From Embleya scabrispora DSM 41855 (GTDB taxonomy: Bacteria > Actinomycetota > Actinomycetes > Streptomycetales > Streptomycetaceae): DNA of 64,000 nucleotides. The notes under the pieces were generated by a model. That model was not told where the DNA came from, ran no database searches, and worked only from the letters and a program-made list of their open reading frames with translations. Both the position numbers and the translations under genes were made by a program. The DNA is taken from positions 62,001 to 126,000 of the forward strand of contig NZ_KB889741.1 of the NCBI RefSeq assembly GCF_000372745.1, given 5' to 3'. The first letter of the stretch is position 1. Every line of letters starts with the position of its first letter. Shown in pieces: positions 32,830 through 41,252 of this stretch.

Positions 32830-34872
32830 TCAGGCCGCCGGTATAGCCAAATGCCGTCGCAGGAAGTCGAGTTGATGCAGGAGCAGCTTTTCGAACAGGT
32901 TCTCGTCCGACGGTGCGTGACCGGTGTCCGGCAGCAGCAACACCTCGTGCGGCCGTCCGGCGGCGAGCAGTTCGCCGGACAGCCGCAGGGTGCTCGCCGG
33001 GAACACGTTGTCGTCGGCCAGGCCATGAACCAGCAGCAGGGGTCGACTCAGCCGCGCCGCCTCGAACAGCGGCGAGCACGCGGCGTAGCGTTCGGGGTGT
33101 TCGTCGGGTAGGCCGAGGAAACGCTCGCGCCAGTGTGTGTCGTACAGCCGCTGATCGCTGACGCCTGCCCCGGCGATCGCCGCGTGGAACACGTCGGGTC
33201 GCCGCAGTACCGCGGCCATGGCCAACATCGCGCCGAACGACCAGCCTCGGACGGCCACCTTGCTTGCATCCAACTCCCTTCGGGTGGCCAGGACTTCGGC
33301 CAACGCGGCCACCTGATCGGCGAGCACCGGCCCGAGGATGTCCCCGTACACCTCACGCTCCCACGCGGGCCCGCGCCCGGGTGTGCCGCTGCCGTCCGTG
33401 ATCAGTACCGCGAAGCCCTGCTCGGCGAACCACTGCGACACGAAAGCCATCGGGGACTGCTGGGCGGTGACCCGCTGGAGGGCCGGGCCGGCGTACGGAT
33501 CGACCAGCACGGGCAGCGGCGGCGTATCCCGGCGGTGCCACGAGGGCAGCAACAACTGGGTTTGCAGGCTGCGTTCGGTGGTGGTGAAGCTGGTGGCGCG
33601 CAGTCGCAGAACCGGGTCGTGTGCCGACGAGTGCACGGGGACGGCGGTTCCGCCCGGGCGCCGGGCCACCGTACGGGCACCGGGTCGGTCGGAGGTGCGC
33701 GCGGTGTGGATCAGGGTCCCGGCGCGGCGGACGGCGGTGTGTACACCGGGTTCGGTGTCCAGCCGGCGCGGCTCGGTGCCCGGTCGCCAGGTCCACAGCT
33801 GTACCTCGGTCGGTTCGCCGGAAGCGCCGAACAGCACGTCGTCGCCGTCCACGCCGAACACCTCGCGGACATGCAGCCCCGGCGGGGTGACCGGGACGCC
33901 GTCCAGGGTCAGCCGTCGGGTGCCGTCCGCGTCGCTGTGCGCGACCAGCGCGCCGGACTCGGTCCGCACCGGGGTACCGGGCAACAGGTGTACCCAGTAG
34001 GGGTCGTGCTGCTCGGCGAGCGGGCGGGTGCGACCGGTCGCCGGGTCCACGGCCAGGGTGCGCACGGTGCGCTGGTCGCGGCTCTGCACCGCGGCCAACG
34101 GGCCGAGGGCATCCCAGCCGGCATGCGTCAGGTATTCGAACTCGTGGTGGTCCCGATCTACTTGCGTGTGCTCTCCGGCGATGGTGACGAGCCGCAGGGT
34201 GACCTGCGCATTGGCGCCGCCGGCCACGGGGTAGCGCAGCGTGCGCGGCGGCGAGGCCGGGCGGGTCGGGTCCGACACGTGCCAGTTCGGCACGGCGCTC
34301 TCGTCCACCCGAGCCACCAGCAACCGAGTGCCGTCCGGGGCCCACCAGTAGCCGCGCGATCGGCCGATCGACGCGGTCGCCGCGTACTCGGCGACGCCGA
34401 ACCGCACGTGCGCGCCGTCCGGTTCGGCGAGCGCCCGATCGTTGGACCCGACAACGTCGATCACCCGCAACGCGCCGTCGGCGAGGTAGGCGATCCGCCG
34501 ACCGGTCGGGTCCGGTCGGGGGTCGAGCACCGGGCCCTCGACGGGCAGCCGCCGGGTTCGACCGGTCGCGACCTCCACCACCCACAGGCCACTGGGCAAT
34601 GCGAACGCGGCAAGGCCCGCCGCGTCGTCGCCGGCGTAGCCGGTGATCCCGGACTCGCCGGCCGATCCGGGCAGCGCGGCCGGATCCACGAGCAGCCGCT
34701 CGGTCGCCGAGTCCAGGTCCAGGTGCCACAGGCAGCCGACCGGGTCGTCCCCGGATCGACTGCGCAGGAACAGCACCGAGGCACCGTCCGGGGACACGGT
34801 GAACGCGGTGGGGATACCGGCGGAGAAGCGCCGGGTACGTACGAATTGGCGGGGCAACTCGATCGTCGACAT
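32830..34872 (-). CDS. S9 family prolyl oligopeptidase / DPP-IV-like peptidase
   Basis: About 680 residues from ATG 34872. An N-terminal beta-propeller with repeated blades (FTVSPDGASVLFLRSRSGDD, TGRRIAYLADGALRVIDV, STGRSRGYWWAPDGTRLLVA-like) is followed by an alpha/beta-hydrolase domain. The catalytic Ser is in VRGWSFGAMLAM (~544), Asp in HGLADDNVF (~619) and His in LPDTGHAPS (~649), all in the S9 order. No signal peptide is present, so it is cytosolic and should trim proline-containing peptides. No ribosome site is evident at 34872, so the exact start is uncertain. Confidence 0.92.
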   Translation of the reverse strand: MSTIELPRQFVRTRRFSAGIPTAFTVSPDGASVLFLRSRSGDDPVGCLWHLDLDSATERLLVDPAALPGSAGESGITGYAGDDAAGLAAFALPSGLWVVEVATGRTRRLPVEGPVLDPRPDPTGRRIAYLADGALRVIDVVGSNDRALAEPDGAHVRFGVAEYAATASIGRSRGYWWAPDGTRLLVARVDESAVPNWHVSDPTRPASPPRTLRYPVAGGANAQVTLRLVTIAGEHTQVDRDHHEFEYLTHAGWDALGPLAAVQSRDQRTVRTLAVDPATGRTRPLAEQHDPYWVHLLPGTPVRTESGALVAHSDADGTRRLTLDGVPVTPPGLHVREVFGVDGDDVLFGASGEPTEVQLWTWRPGTEPRRLDTEPGVHTAVRRAGTLIHTARTSDRPGARTVARRPGGTAVPVHSSAHDPVLRLRATSFTTTERSLQTQLLLPSWHRRDTPPLPVLVDPYAGPALQRVTAQQSPMAFVSQWFAEQGFAVLITDGSGTPGRGPAWEREVYGDILGPVLADQVAALAEVLATRRELDASKVAVRGWSFGAMLAMAAVLRRPDVFHAAIAGAGVSDQRLYDTHWRERFLGLPDEHPERYAACSPLFEAARLSRPLLLVHGLADDNVFPASTLRLSGELLAAGRPHEVLLLPDTGHAPSDENLFEKLLLHQLDFLRRHLAIPAA

Positions 34873-35086
34873 GCCGCTCAGGCTGACCCCGACCGACCGA
34901 CCTCTCCACACTTTCGCGGAGCAGCGAAACCTTGGTCGGCAAAAGCTCGGTCGGCGGGATCCGGGCGGGTGAAACCGTCGGCGCGCTCGCGCAGTTGCCC
35001 AGCCGCGCCTACCCGCCTGCGCATCTGCCCGGGACCGCGGCCGCCGAACGGCCGAGGCCCGTTGCGGCTTGATGCCTCGCGCGGCG

Positions 35087-35290
35087 TCAGCTCGTGAGGC
35101 CGCCCACCAGAGACGTCACCGCGGTGTTGAGGGCGTCGGACGCGTTGGGGCCGGTGCCGGCCGGAGCCGTCGGGTCCGAGGTGTTGAGTGCGATGTCCTG
35201 GGAGGTGTCGGCGTTCGCGACCGGTGCGGCGAGCGTGGCGGCGCCTGCGGCCAGCAGGACGGCGGCGAGAATGCGTCGAGTGTGCGTCAT
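35087..35290 (-). CDS. Small secreted protein
   Basis: 67 residues, MTHTRRILAAVLLAAGAATL then AAPVANADTSQ: a classic signal peptide with an A-x-A site, leaving a mature peptide of about 40 residues without Cys. It ends with ALNTAVTSLVGGLTS, an amphipathic helix. AGGA lies 5 bases before ATG 35290. Small secreted proteins like this are frequent in streptomycetes and some are surface-active or developmental. I do not recognise this one. Confidence 0.7.
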   Translation of the reverse strand: MTHTRRILAAVLLAAGAATLAAPVANADTSQDIALNTSDPTAPAGTGPNASDALNTAVTSLVGGLTS

Positions 35291-35506
35291 GCCATCCTCA
35301 ACGGCGATACCGCCTCACGGGCTACGCCCTATCACCCACTCGGACCTGTCCGCGCCCGGCCGGACCGCACCTGACCGGCACCACCCCGGCCGGCCCAACC
35401 CCTCCGCCCGGCCGCGCACGCCTCGGTCCGACCGCCCTGCCTCCGGATCCATCCCACCTCGCGAGCCTGCGCGAAAAGCCTTCGACAACCCCCGCACGTC
35501 GGCTGT

Positions 35507-35512
35507 TACCGT
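35507..35512 (+). promoter_or_regulatory. -10 box TACCGT of the ABC-F leader transcript
   Basis: TACCGT is followed by exactly 7 bases and then the ATG of the leader ORF at 35520, so transcription should start at or next to that A. TTCGACA about 20 bases upstream may be a weak -35. Confidence 0.5.
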
Positions 35513-35519
35513 GGCCCGC

Positions 35520-35543
35520 ATGTCTACGCCCCGAATCTCCTAG
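35520..35543 (+). CDS. Seven-codon leader peptide ORF upstream of the ABC-F gene
   Basis: ATG TCT ACG CCC CGA ATC TCC TAG encodes MSTPRIS. It is probably leaderless (the -10 box is 7 bases upstream) and ends 59 bases before the ABC-F ATG. A terminator-like hairpin begins 4 bases after its stop. Short Arg-containing leader ORFs ahead of hairpins are known to regulate ABC-F resistance genes by ribosome stalling in Gram-positive bacteria. The coding role here is inferred from this layout. Confidence 0.5.
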   Translation: MSTPRIS

Positions 35544-35547
35544 CAAC

Positions 35548-35588
35548 GGGACCCGCTTACACGTCACCCGTGTGTCCCTTTGCTGTTT
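35548..35588 (+). promoter_or_regulatory. Terminator-like attenuator hairpin before the ABC-F gene
   Basis: GGGAC (35548-35552) pairs with GTCCC (35574-35578), and inside it ACACG (35559-35563) pairs with CGTGT (35569-35573) around a 5-base loop. TTTGCTGTTT follows directly. ACGGG (35546-35550) can instead pair with CCCGT (35567-35571), a competing fold. This looks like a transcription attenuator controlled by translation of the leader ORF. Confidence 0.5.
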
Positions 35589-35602
35589 CGGAGCGTTATC
35601 CC

Positions 35603-37204
35603 ATGATCACCCTTCGTGGTGTCGACGTGCGCGTCGGCGCCCACCTGCTGCTGTCCGACGTCGGCTTCCATATCGCCCCCGGTGACCGGGTCGGCCTGGT
35701 CGGCCGCAACGGTGCGGGGAAGACCACCCTGCTCGACACCGTTGCCGGCCGCATTCCACCTGCGGCGGGCACCGTCACCCGCACCGGCTCGCTCGGCTAC
35801 CTGGCCCAGGATTCCCGCGTATCCGACCAAAGCGTCACCGTCACCGACCGGATCCGCTCCGCGCGCGGCCTGGACCGGGCGGACCACGCGCTGCGGGCTG
35901 CCGAGGCCGGGCTCGCCGACGCGGTGGACCCGGCCGCGCTGGAGCGGGCGATGCGCGCCTACGTCCGAGCCGAGGCCGAATTCCAGGCCCGCGGCGGTTA
36001 CCCGGGCGAGGCCGAGGCGGCCCGGGTCGCCGCCGGGCTCGGGCTGCCGGAACGTGTCCTCGACCAGCCGGTCGGCGCGCTTTCCGGCGGGCAGCGACGC
36101 CGCGTGGAACTGGCCCGCATCCTGTTCGCCGACCACGGCACGCTGCTGCTGGACGAGCCGACGAACCACCTCGACGCCGACTCGATCGCCTGGTTGCGCG
36201 GTTTCCTGGTCGGCCATCGAGGCGGCCTGGTGCTGGTCAGCCACGACACCGCGCTGTTGGCCGCAACCGTCAACCGGGTCTTCCGCCTGGACCCGCACCG
36301 CGCCGCAGTCGACGTGCACAACACCGGATGGTCCGGCTACCTCGCCCAACGCGACGCGGACGAACGCCGACACACCCGCGAACGGGCCAACGCCGAGCGC
36401 AAGGCCGCCTCGCTGCACGCCCAGGCGGACAAGATGCGCGCGCACGTGGCGACGGCCGTGGCCGCACGGAACATGGTCCGTCGCGCGGATCGCATGTTGG
36501 CCGAGCTGGAACCGGCCCGGCGTGCCGACAGGGTCGCCCGGATCCGGCTGCCCGAACCGGCCCCCTGCGGGCGCATCCCGCTCGGCGCGATCGCGCTTAC
36601 CAAGTCCTACGGCGACCACCGGGTGTTGACGGACGTCGACCTGGCCGTCGACCGGGGCAGCCGACTGGTCGTCCTGGGCCTCAACGGCGCGGGCAAGACC
36701 ACCCTGCTGCGCGTCCTCGCCGGGCGCGAGACGCCGGATCGAGGTCGGGTGGTGGTCGGCCCCGGTCTGCGTCTGGGCTACTTCGCCCAGGAGCACGACA
36801 CGCTGGACCTCACCCGTTCGGTCCGGGACAACCTGGCCGCCGCCGCCCCGCACCTGAGCGACGGTGAAGTGCGGCAGGTGTTGGGTGGGTTCCTGTTCAC
36901 CGGGGGCGACGCGGACAAGTCGGCCGGGGTGCTGTCCGGCGGCGAGAAGACCCGGTTGGCGTTGGCGGGCCTGGTCCATTCGGGCGCCAACGTGCTGTTG
37001 CTCGACGAGCCCACCAACAACCTCGACCCGGCCTCCCGGGACGAGGTGCTCGCGGCGGTCGGCGACTATCCCGGTGCGATCGTGCTGGTCACCCACGATG
37101 TGGGCGCGATCGAGGCACTGCGCCCGGACCGGGTGCTGCTGCTCCCGGACGCCACCGAGGACCTGTGGCGCCGGGACTACCTGGACCTGGTCACGCTCGC
37201 CTGA
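35603..37204 (+). CDS. ABC-F family ATP-binding protein (ribosome protection type)
   Basis: 533 residues from ATG 35603 with GGAG upstream. Two ABC domains: Walker A GLVGRNGAGKTT and LGLNGAGKTT, signatures LSGGQRRRVELA and LSGGEKTRLALA, Walker B LLLDEPTNHLD and LLLDEPTNNLD. There is no membrane domain. The domains are joined by a charged linker (RERANAERKAASLHAQADKM...) corresponding to the P-site tRNA-interaction motif. ABC-F proteins act on ribosomes to dislodge antibiotics or rescue stalls. The leader ORF and hairpin upstream suggest induction by translation inhibitors, favouring an antibiotic-resistance role over a housekeeping one. It carries a C-terminal repeat of CCTGACCGGCCGGAGCGG overlapping the stop. 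Confidence 0.93.
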   Translation: MITLRGVDVRVGAHLLLSDVGFHIAPGDRVGLVGRNGAGKTTLLDTVAGRIPPAAGTVTRTGSLGYLAQDSRVSDQSVTVTDRIRSARGLDRADHALRAAEAGLADAVDPAALERAMRAYVRAEAEFQARGGYPGEAEAARVAAGLGLPERVLDQPVGALSGGQRRRVELARILFADHGTLLLDEPTNHLDADSIAWLRGFLVGHRGGLVLVSHDTALLAATVNRVFRLDPHRAAVDVHNTGWSGYLAQRDADERRHTRERANAERKAASLHAQADKMRAHVATAVAARNMVRRADRMLAELEPARRADRVARIRLPEPAPCGRIPLGAIALTKSYGDHRVLTDVDLAVDRGSRLVVLGLNGAGKTTLLRVLAGRETPDRGRVVVGPGLRLGYFAQEHDTLDLTRSVRDNLAAAAPHLSDGEVRQVLGGFLFTGGDADKSAGVLSGGEKTRLALAGLVHSGANVLLLDEPTNNLDPASRDEVLAAVGDYPGAIVLVTHDVGAIEALRPDRVLLLPDATEDLWRRDYLDLVTLA

Positions 37205-37235
37205 CCGGCCGGAGCGGCCTGACCGGCCGGAGCGG
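37200..37235 (+). repeat. Exact 18-bp tandem duplication at the ABC-F stop codon
   Basis: CCTGACCGGCCGGAGCGG occurs twice in direct succession (37200-37217 and 37218-37235). The first copy contains the ABC-F stop codon. Each unit holds the palindrome CCGGCCGG. Confidence 0.8.
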
Positions 37236-37391
37236 TACGGACGGGTCCGGGTACGCCCGGGCCCGCCCGTCGTTTCACACCCGAGGCGCACGACGCGCGG
37301 GCCGCGCGGCAGCGACGGATCGAAAACGCGCCGGCGCGGCGGTGATCGGGTCGCCCACCCACCCGCCGCGCCGACCCCATCGCAGTGTGCT

Positions 37392-38096
37392 CTAGCCGAC
37401 GAACTCCCGGTCTCCGTAGTGGATCGTGGCCTTGGACCAGTCGCCGCCCAGGGTGCCGACGAAGCGCTGGACCAGGCCCGCGTCCGCACGGTCGGCGACC
37501 AGGATCAGCTTGCCGCCACGCACCGTGACCGACCCGCCGAACAGACGGTCGCGCGCCTCGGGGTCGGCGGCCAGACCGTCGTGCAGGCGCTGTACGTCCA
37601 CGCCCGGCACCTCGACCTCGATCGCGTCCGCGCGCGGCGAGTCGATACGCAGGTATTCGAAGGTCAGCACCGACTCCTGGGCGAAGCGTTTGCGCAGCAC
37701 GTCCGCGACGTGGTTGAGCTGCGCGGCGTCGATGTCGTCCACGTCGAAATCGCGCGAGCGTTCGTAGGTGGTGTTCTGCAGCTCGCCGGACCAGAACACG
37801 CCGTCGAGCAGCGAGGACTTCTCCGGATCGGAGCCGTGTGCGCGGATGATCGCGCGCACCTCGCAGGCGAACCCGTTGAGTCGGGTGTTCAGTCGCGGGT
37901 CGTTGGGGTCGCTGATCACCGCGGTGTTGTCGGTGACGAAGATCTCCGCCTCCGGCAGGTGCCGGCGGGTGTGTCCGGGCGACGCGTCGGCCACGCACGC
38001 CGGGCTGTGCGAGCCGGCGGCGACCGCGGTCCGGGCGCCGCCGGCTCCGATGGTGATGCCGAACGCGAGGACGAGGGCTGCCGGCCAACGCTTCAT
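37392..38096 (-). CDS. Secreted protein of unknown function
   Basis: 234 residues from ATG 38096 with a strong GGGGGAA upstream. The signal peptide KRWPAALVLAFGITIGAGGA ends near AVAAG. The mature part has alternating charged segments: EAEIFVTDNTAVISDPNDPR, FEYLRIDSPRADAIEVEVPG and a C-terminal GGDWSKATIHYGDREFVG. It has one Cys pair (ACVAD, FACEV), consistent with an extracytoplasmic disulfide. I recognise no family. It is convergent with the ABC-F gene. Confidence 0.75.
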   Translation of the reverse strand: MKRWPAALVLAFGITIGAGGARTAVAAGSHSPACVADASPGHTRRHLPEAEIFVTDNTAVISDPNDPRLNTRLNGFACEVRAIIRAHGSDPEKSSLLDGVFWSGELQNTTYERSRDFDVDDIDAAQLNHVADVLRKRFAQESVLTFEYLRIDSPRADAIEVEVPGVDVQRLHDGLAADPEARDRLFGGSVTVRGGKLILVADRADAGLVQRFVGTLGGDWSKATIHYGDREFVG

Positions 38097-38293
38097 CGAG
38101 GTTCCCCCTGGGTGGTCGGGCGCTGCGAACGACAGCGGTGCCGAACGCCCATGGCGACGAGTCACCCTGAGCGTTCGGACCGGAGCGAATCGAACGCGTC
38201 ACATGATCACGAAGCAGTCAACATACCGGCGCGTCGCCGACACCGGGCAAATTCTCGCGCCGCTGCCGCAGTGCAAGAAGTCGAGCCGGCCCG

Positions 38294-39055
38294 TCACTTC
38301 CGTGCCTCGAAGAGGGACTGGAGATCGGTGTGCAGGTGGTCGAGTGCGCTGCGGTACAGCTGGGGTCCCACGGAGACCCGGGCGACACCGATCGCCCGAA
38401 GCTCGTCCAGCGACCCGCCTTTCAGTGGAAGGCCCGCGTTCACCGGCGCACCGACCTCGGCGATGACGGCCCGGAGGTCGTCCGGCCCGGCCCCGGGAGG
38501 GAACACACAATCGGCGCCGGCCGACCAGTACGCCTCGGCCCGGCTGATCGCATCGGCGCGCTTGTGATCCTCGGCCAGAGGCGAGGTGGGGAAGAAGGAG
38601 TCGATCCGGGCATTGATGACCAGCGGCACCCCGACGCGGTCGGCGGCCGCGCGCATCCGCGCGATGTAGGCGGCGTGAATATCGACGCCGATCAGACCGC
38701 CGTTGGCGTGATCACTGTCCTCGACGTTGCAGCCGACGACTCCGATCCCGCTCAGCAGTTCGACCAGCTCCTCCGGTGCCATCCCGTAGCCGGCTTCGGC
38801 GTCGACGGTGACCGGCACCTCGACAGAGGCTGCGATGCGTTGGGCGACGAACATCATCGCCTCGCTCGGGGCGCCCTCACCATCGTCGTAGCCCAGAGCG
38901 GCGGCGATCGCGTTGCTCGCGGTCGCGACCACCGGGAAGCCCGCGCCGACGACGGCGCGGGCGCTGCCCACGTCCCAGGCGTTCGGCAGCACCAGCGGAG
39001 TGCCCGGGACGTGCAGGGAACGAAGCAGCTCGGCCTTGTCGGCCTGATCGCACAC
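38294..39055 (-). CDS. Isocitrate lyase/PEP mutase family protein
   Basis: About 253 residues. GTG 39055 is preferred: GAGG from the upstream gene's end is 5 bases away, whereas TTG 39073 lies inside that gene. The family core is intact: LPNAWDVGSARAVVGAGFPV, VTVDAEAGYG (metal-binding D-x-E-x-G-Y-G), CNVEDSD and VINARIDSF. Members cleave or rearrange C-C or C-P bonds of oxaloacetate-like or 2-methylisocitrate-like acids. It is the last gene of the AHSA1-ArsR-SDR operon, 7 bases after the SDR stop. Its substrate is unknown; the operon context suggests a detoxification or catabolic step. Confidence 0.88.
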   Translation of the reverse strand: MCDQADKAELLRSLHVPGTPLVLPNAWDVGSARAVVGAGFPVVATASNAIAAALGYDDGEGAPSEAMMFVAQRIAASVEVPVTVDAEAGYGMAPEELVELLSGIGVVGCNVEDSDHANGGLIGVDIHAAYIARMRAAADRVGVPLVINARIDSFFPTSPLAEDHKRADAISRAEAYWSAGADCVFPPGAGPDDLRAVIAEVGAPVNAGLPLKGGSLDELRAIGVARVSVGPQLYRSALDHLHTDLQSLFEARK

Positions 39056-39062
39056 GGCGGCC

Positions 39063-39875
39063 TCAGTCGACAAGTGCGCCGGCGGACAGATTGGCGATCG
39101 TTGCGGTCATGGCGCCGGCTCGATCCGAAGCCAGGAACGCGGCCGTCTCTGCGATTTCGGCGAGCGTAGGCAACCTCTTCAAAAGCGTTCCCTGCGCCAT
39201 CCCCCCGCCTTCGAGCAACTCCTGGACCGACTGCCCGGCCGCTGCCGCGATCGGCTTGAAGAGGTCCTTGGTGTAGGAACCCGCCGCCGGCGCATCGACC
39301 ACAGCGTGCGGACGGATGCAGATCACCCGGATGTTGGCGGGAGCCAGCTCCGCGGCCAGAACCCGCGAGAATGCCTCCTTGCCGGCCGCGCTCACGCTGT
39401 GTCCCAAGATGCCGCCCACGGCCAGTTTGGAACCCGGCTCGGACAAAGTCAGAATGACGCCGGGACGCTCGCGACCCATGTGCGGTGCCACGGCCTTGCT
39501 CGTGATGAACAGCGTCCGCAGAAAGCCGTCGATCGGCCGCATGAACTCCTCCAGCGAAAGGTCCGCCAGCACAGTCCCCTGGTCGTGCATGACGCTCACG
39601 GCGTTGAGGGCGATGTCGATGCTGCCGGCCGTTGCCGCGATCGCATCGGCGTGCTTTTCGACCGCTTGCTGATCGAGAACGTCGACCTGCGCGGTCTCGA
39701 CTGATCCGCCCGCGGCGGTGATGTCACGCGCCACGGCGTCGAGCTTCGCCTGCGTACGCCCGGCGATGAAGACCCGCGCGCCTTCTCGGGCGAATACCCG
39801 TGCGATCGCGCCGCCGATGGCGCCCCCGCCCCCATAGATCACAGCGTTCTTGTCACCGAGCAACAATCCACTCAT
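39063..39875 (-). CDS. SDR family oxidoreductase with altered catalytic Tyr
   Basis: 270 residues. NAVIYGGGGAIGGAIARVFA is the dinucleotide loop and RVFIAGRTQAKLDAVARD the beta2-alpha3 region; LTLSEPGSK has the conserved Ser. In the active-site helix the expected YxxxK reads HSVSAAGKEAF: the Lys is there but the Tyr position is Ser. The NAG motif is also changed (ALNAVS). It therefore may be a non-catalytic or atypical SDR. It lies 27 bases after the ArsR gene and just before the PEP-mutase gene, in one operon. Confidence 0.88.
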   Translation of the reverse strand: MSGLLLGDKNAVIYGGGGAIGGAIARVFAREGARVFIAGRTQAKLDAVARDITAAGGSVETAQVDVLDQQAVEKHADAIAATAGSIDIALNAVSVMHDQGTVLADLSLEEFMRPIDGFLRTLFITSKAVAPHMGRERPGVILTLSEPGSKLAVGGILGHSVSAAGKEAFSRVLAAELAPANIRVICIRPHAVVDAPAAGSYTKDLFKPIAAAAGQSVQELLEGGGMAQGTLLKRLPTLAEIAETAAFLASDRAGAMTATIANLSAGALVD

Positions 39876-39902
39876 GTGTGTCCTCCGAAGGTGATTGGTT
39901 CT

Positions 39903-40241
39903 TCAGTCGCGTTTTTGACGCTGGATCTCTTCCGCGATGCGCTTGATGCGGTTCAGTCGCGCATCCCAGGTCTTGCCGACTTCATTCAGTTGCCGGACGG
40001 CGCGGCCGAGCTGTACCTCGTCGACTTCGTAGCGCCGCTCGCGGCCCATCGGTGTCGCGTGCACGAGACCGGCGCGATCGAGGACGCCCAAGTGCTTGGT
40101 GACCGCCTGGCGCGTGATCGGGAGACGATCGCTCAGGCTGGTCGGCGTACCGACTCCGTCCGCGAGCAGCAGGTCGAGCAGGCGACGCCTGATCGGATCG
40201 CCGATCGCCGACCACAGTTCGTCGTCGACGGCGACGGTCAT
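39903..40241 (-). CDS. ArsR-family winged-helix regulator
   Basis: 112 residues from ATG 40241; the start overlaps the AHSA1 stop by ATGA. WSAIGDPIRRRLLDLLLADG begins the winged helix, the recognition helix is in LPITRQAVTKHLGVLDRAGL, and the wing is in PMGRERRYEVDEVQLGRAV. There are no Cys metal ligands, so it is not a metal sensor. ArsR proteins of this sub-branch normally pair with AHSA1/SRPBCC genes; here the order is reversed (AHSA1 first). It likely represses its own operon through the GCAAC-N5-GTTGC sites upstream. Confidence 0.9.
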   Translation of the reverse strand: MTVAVDDELWSAIGDPIRRRLLDLLLADGVGTPTSLSDRLPITRQAVTKHLGVLDRAGLVHATPMGRERRYEVDEVQLGRAVRQLNEVGKTWDARLNRIKRIAEEIQRQKRD

Positions 40242-40687
40242 TGCGCCACCACGGAAGCGGCGTAGCTCTGCAGTCGGGGCAGGAACATGTCCCACCCGCG
40301 CTCGTGGTCGTGGAAGGCCTCCTCGAGCACAGCGGCTTCCCAGCCCTTCTCCCGCCAGCCGCTCTCGGTCAGGCGCACGATCGTGCCGTCACCGGAGGGC
40401 TCCAGCTCGAAGGTGATCAGGAGGGAGTTGTCCGCATCGGGCAGTCGACCGTCGGGAGCGATCCAGCGGATCGCGAATGTGTGGGGCGGATCCACCTCGA
40501 CCACCGTGATTTGTTCAACCGCGGCGCGCTCGCCCCACACCAGTTCGCCGACCGAGCCCGGCGTAGGCTCGAACGACGCGTCGTCGGGCCACCACATCCT
40601 GATGTGCTCGGGACGACTCACCACGTCGAACACGATCTCCGGTGACGCGTCGATGCGGATCTCGCGTTCCAACTTTCCGAACTCCAT
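40238..40687 (-). CDS. SRPBCC/AHSA1 family protein
   Basis: 149 residues from ATG 40687, the second of two ATGs, with GGAGG 6 bases upstream. LEREIRIDASPEIVFDVVSR starts the START-like fold; HIRMWWPDDASFEP and GDGTIVRLTESGWREKGWEA are typical of AHSA1-like proteins, which bind hydrophobic ligands or Hsp90. It heads an operon with ArsR, SDR and PEP-mutase genes. The pairing with ArsR is a common, poorly understood module, often stress- or toxicant-related. Confidence 0.88.
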   Translation of the reverse strand: MEFGKLEREIRIDASPEIVFDVVSRPEHIRMWWPDDASFEPTPGSVGELVWGERAAVEQITVVEVDPPHTFAIRWIAPDGRLPDADNSLLITFELEPSGDGTIVRLTESGWREKGWEAAVLEEAFHDHERGWDMFLPRLQSYAASVVAQ

Positions 40688-40703
40688 CATGGACCTCCAA
40701 TAA

Positions 40704-40764
40704 GCAACCATCGGTTGCACATGACTCTAACGATGGGGTGAGCAATCCGCAACCTTATGTTGCG
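40704..40764 (-). promoter_or_regulatory. ArsR operon promoter with two matched operators
   Basis: GCAAC-N5-GTTGC occurs at 40704-40718 and again at 40749-40763 (the second extended to CGCAAC/GTTGCG). On the minus strand TTGCGG (40747-40752) and TAGAGT (40724-40729) form a -35/-10 pair with a 17-base spacer. One operator covers the -35 and the other the start site, the textbook layout for autorepression. Confidence 0.7.
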
Positions 40765-40978
40765 TGATGACCGCGAGCTCGACGCGGGGGAGCATTCGAC
40801 CAGGCGCAGGCGACCTCGGATCGACTGAGCCGAGCACTCGATCCGGATCACGAACTCTGTTGATTTCAGGTCGAGTTGCACTGCCCGGTAGCCCTGGACG
40901 CGGCCGGCCGCGGGCCGATCGCCGGAGGTCACCCGTCGACGACGAGGTGGTGTCCGGGCGCGGGCACGGACGTGAATC

Positions 40979-41014
40979 GGGGCACCGCCGGGAGGTCGTT
41001 CCCGGCGGTGCCCC
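40979..41014 (-). terminator. Strong terminator hairpin after the cold-shock gene
   Basis: A perfect 14-bp stem (40979-40992 with 41001-41014) and an 8-base loop lie 28 bases past the cold-shock protein stop. The remaining gap from 40765 to 40978 shows no gene. Confidence 0.8.
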
Positions 41015-41042
41015 GGTTCTCATTCGTCCGTGTCGCGATGCG

Positions 41043-41252
41043 TCAGTCCGTGGTGACGGTGACGTTTTCCGCCTGCGGGCCCTTCGGCCCCTGGACGACA
41101 TCGAATTCCACCCTGGCGTTTTCCTCCAGCTGGCGGAAACCCGAGCTTTGGATGGCCGAGAAGTGCACGAACACGTCCGGGCCGCCGTCGTCCTGCTCGA
41201 TGAAGCCGAAGCCCTTGTCCGCGTTGAACCACTTCACCTTGCCTGTAGCCAT
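41043..41252 (-). CDS. Cold-shock domain protein (CspA family)
   Basis: 69 residues, [20 protein letters not shown], with both RNA-binding motifs ([17 protein letters not shown]) and the standard length. GAAGGA precedes the ATG. It binds single-stranded nucleic acid as an RNA chaperone in the cytosol. It is a monocistronic gene with its own terminator. Actinomycetes carry several; which paralogue this is cannot be told. Confidence 0.96.
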   Translation of the reverse strand: MATGKVKWFNADKGFGFIEQDDGGPDVFVHFSAIQSSGFRQLEENARVEFDVVQGPKGPQAENVTVTTD

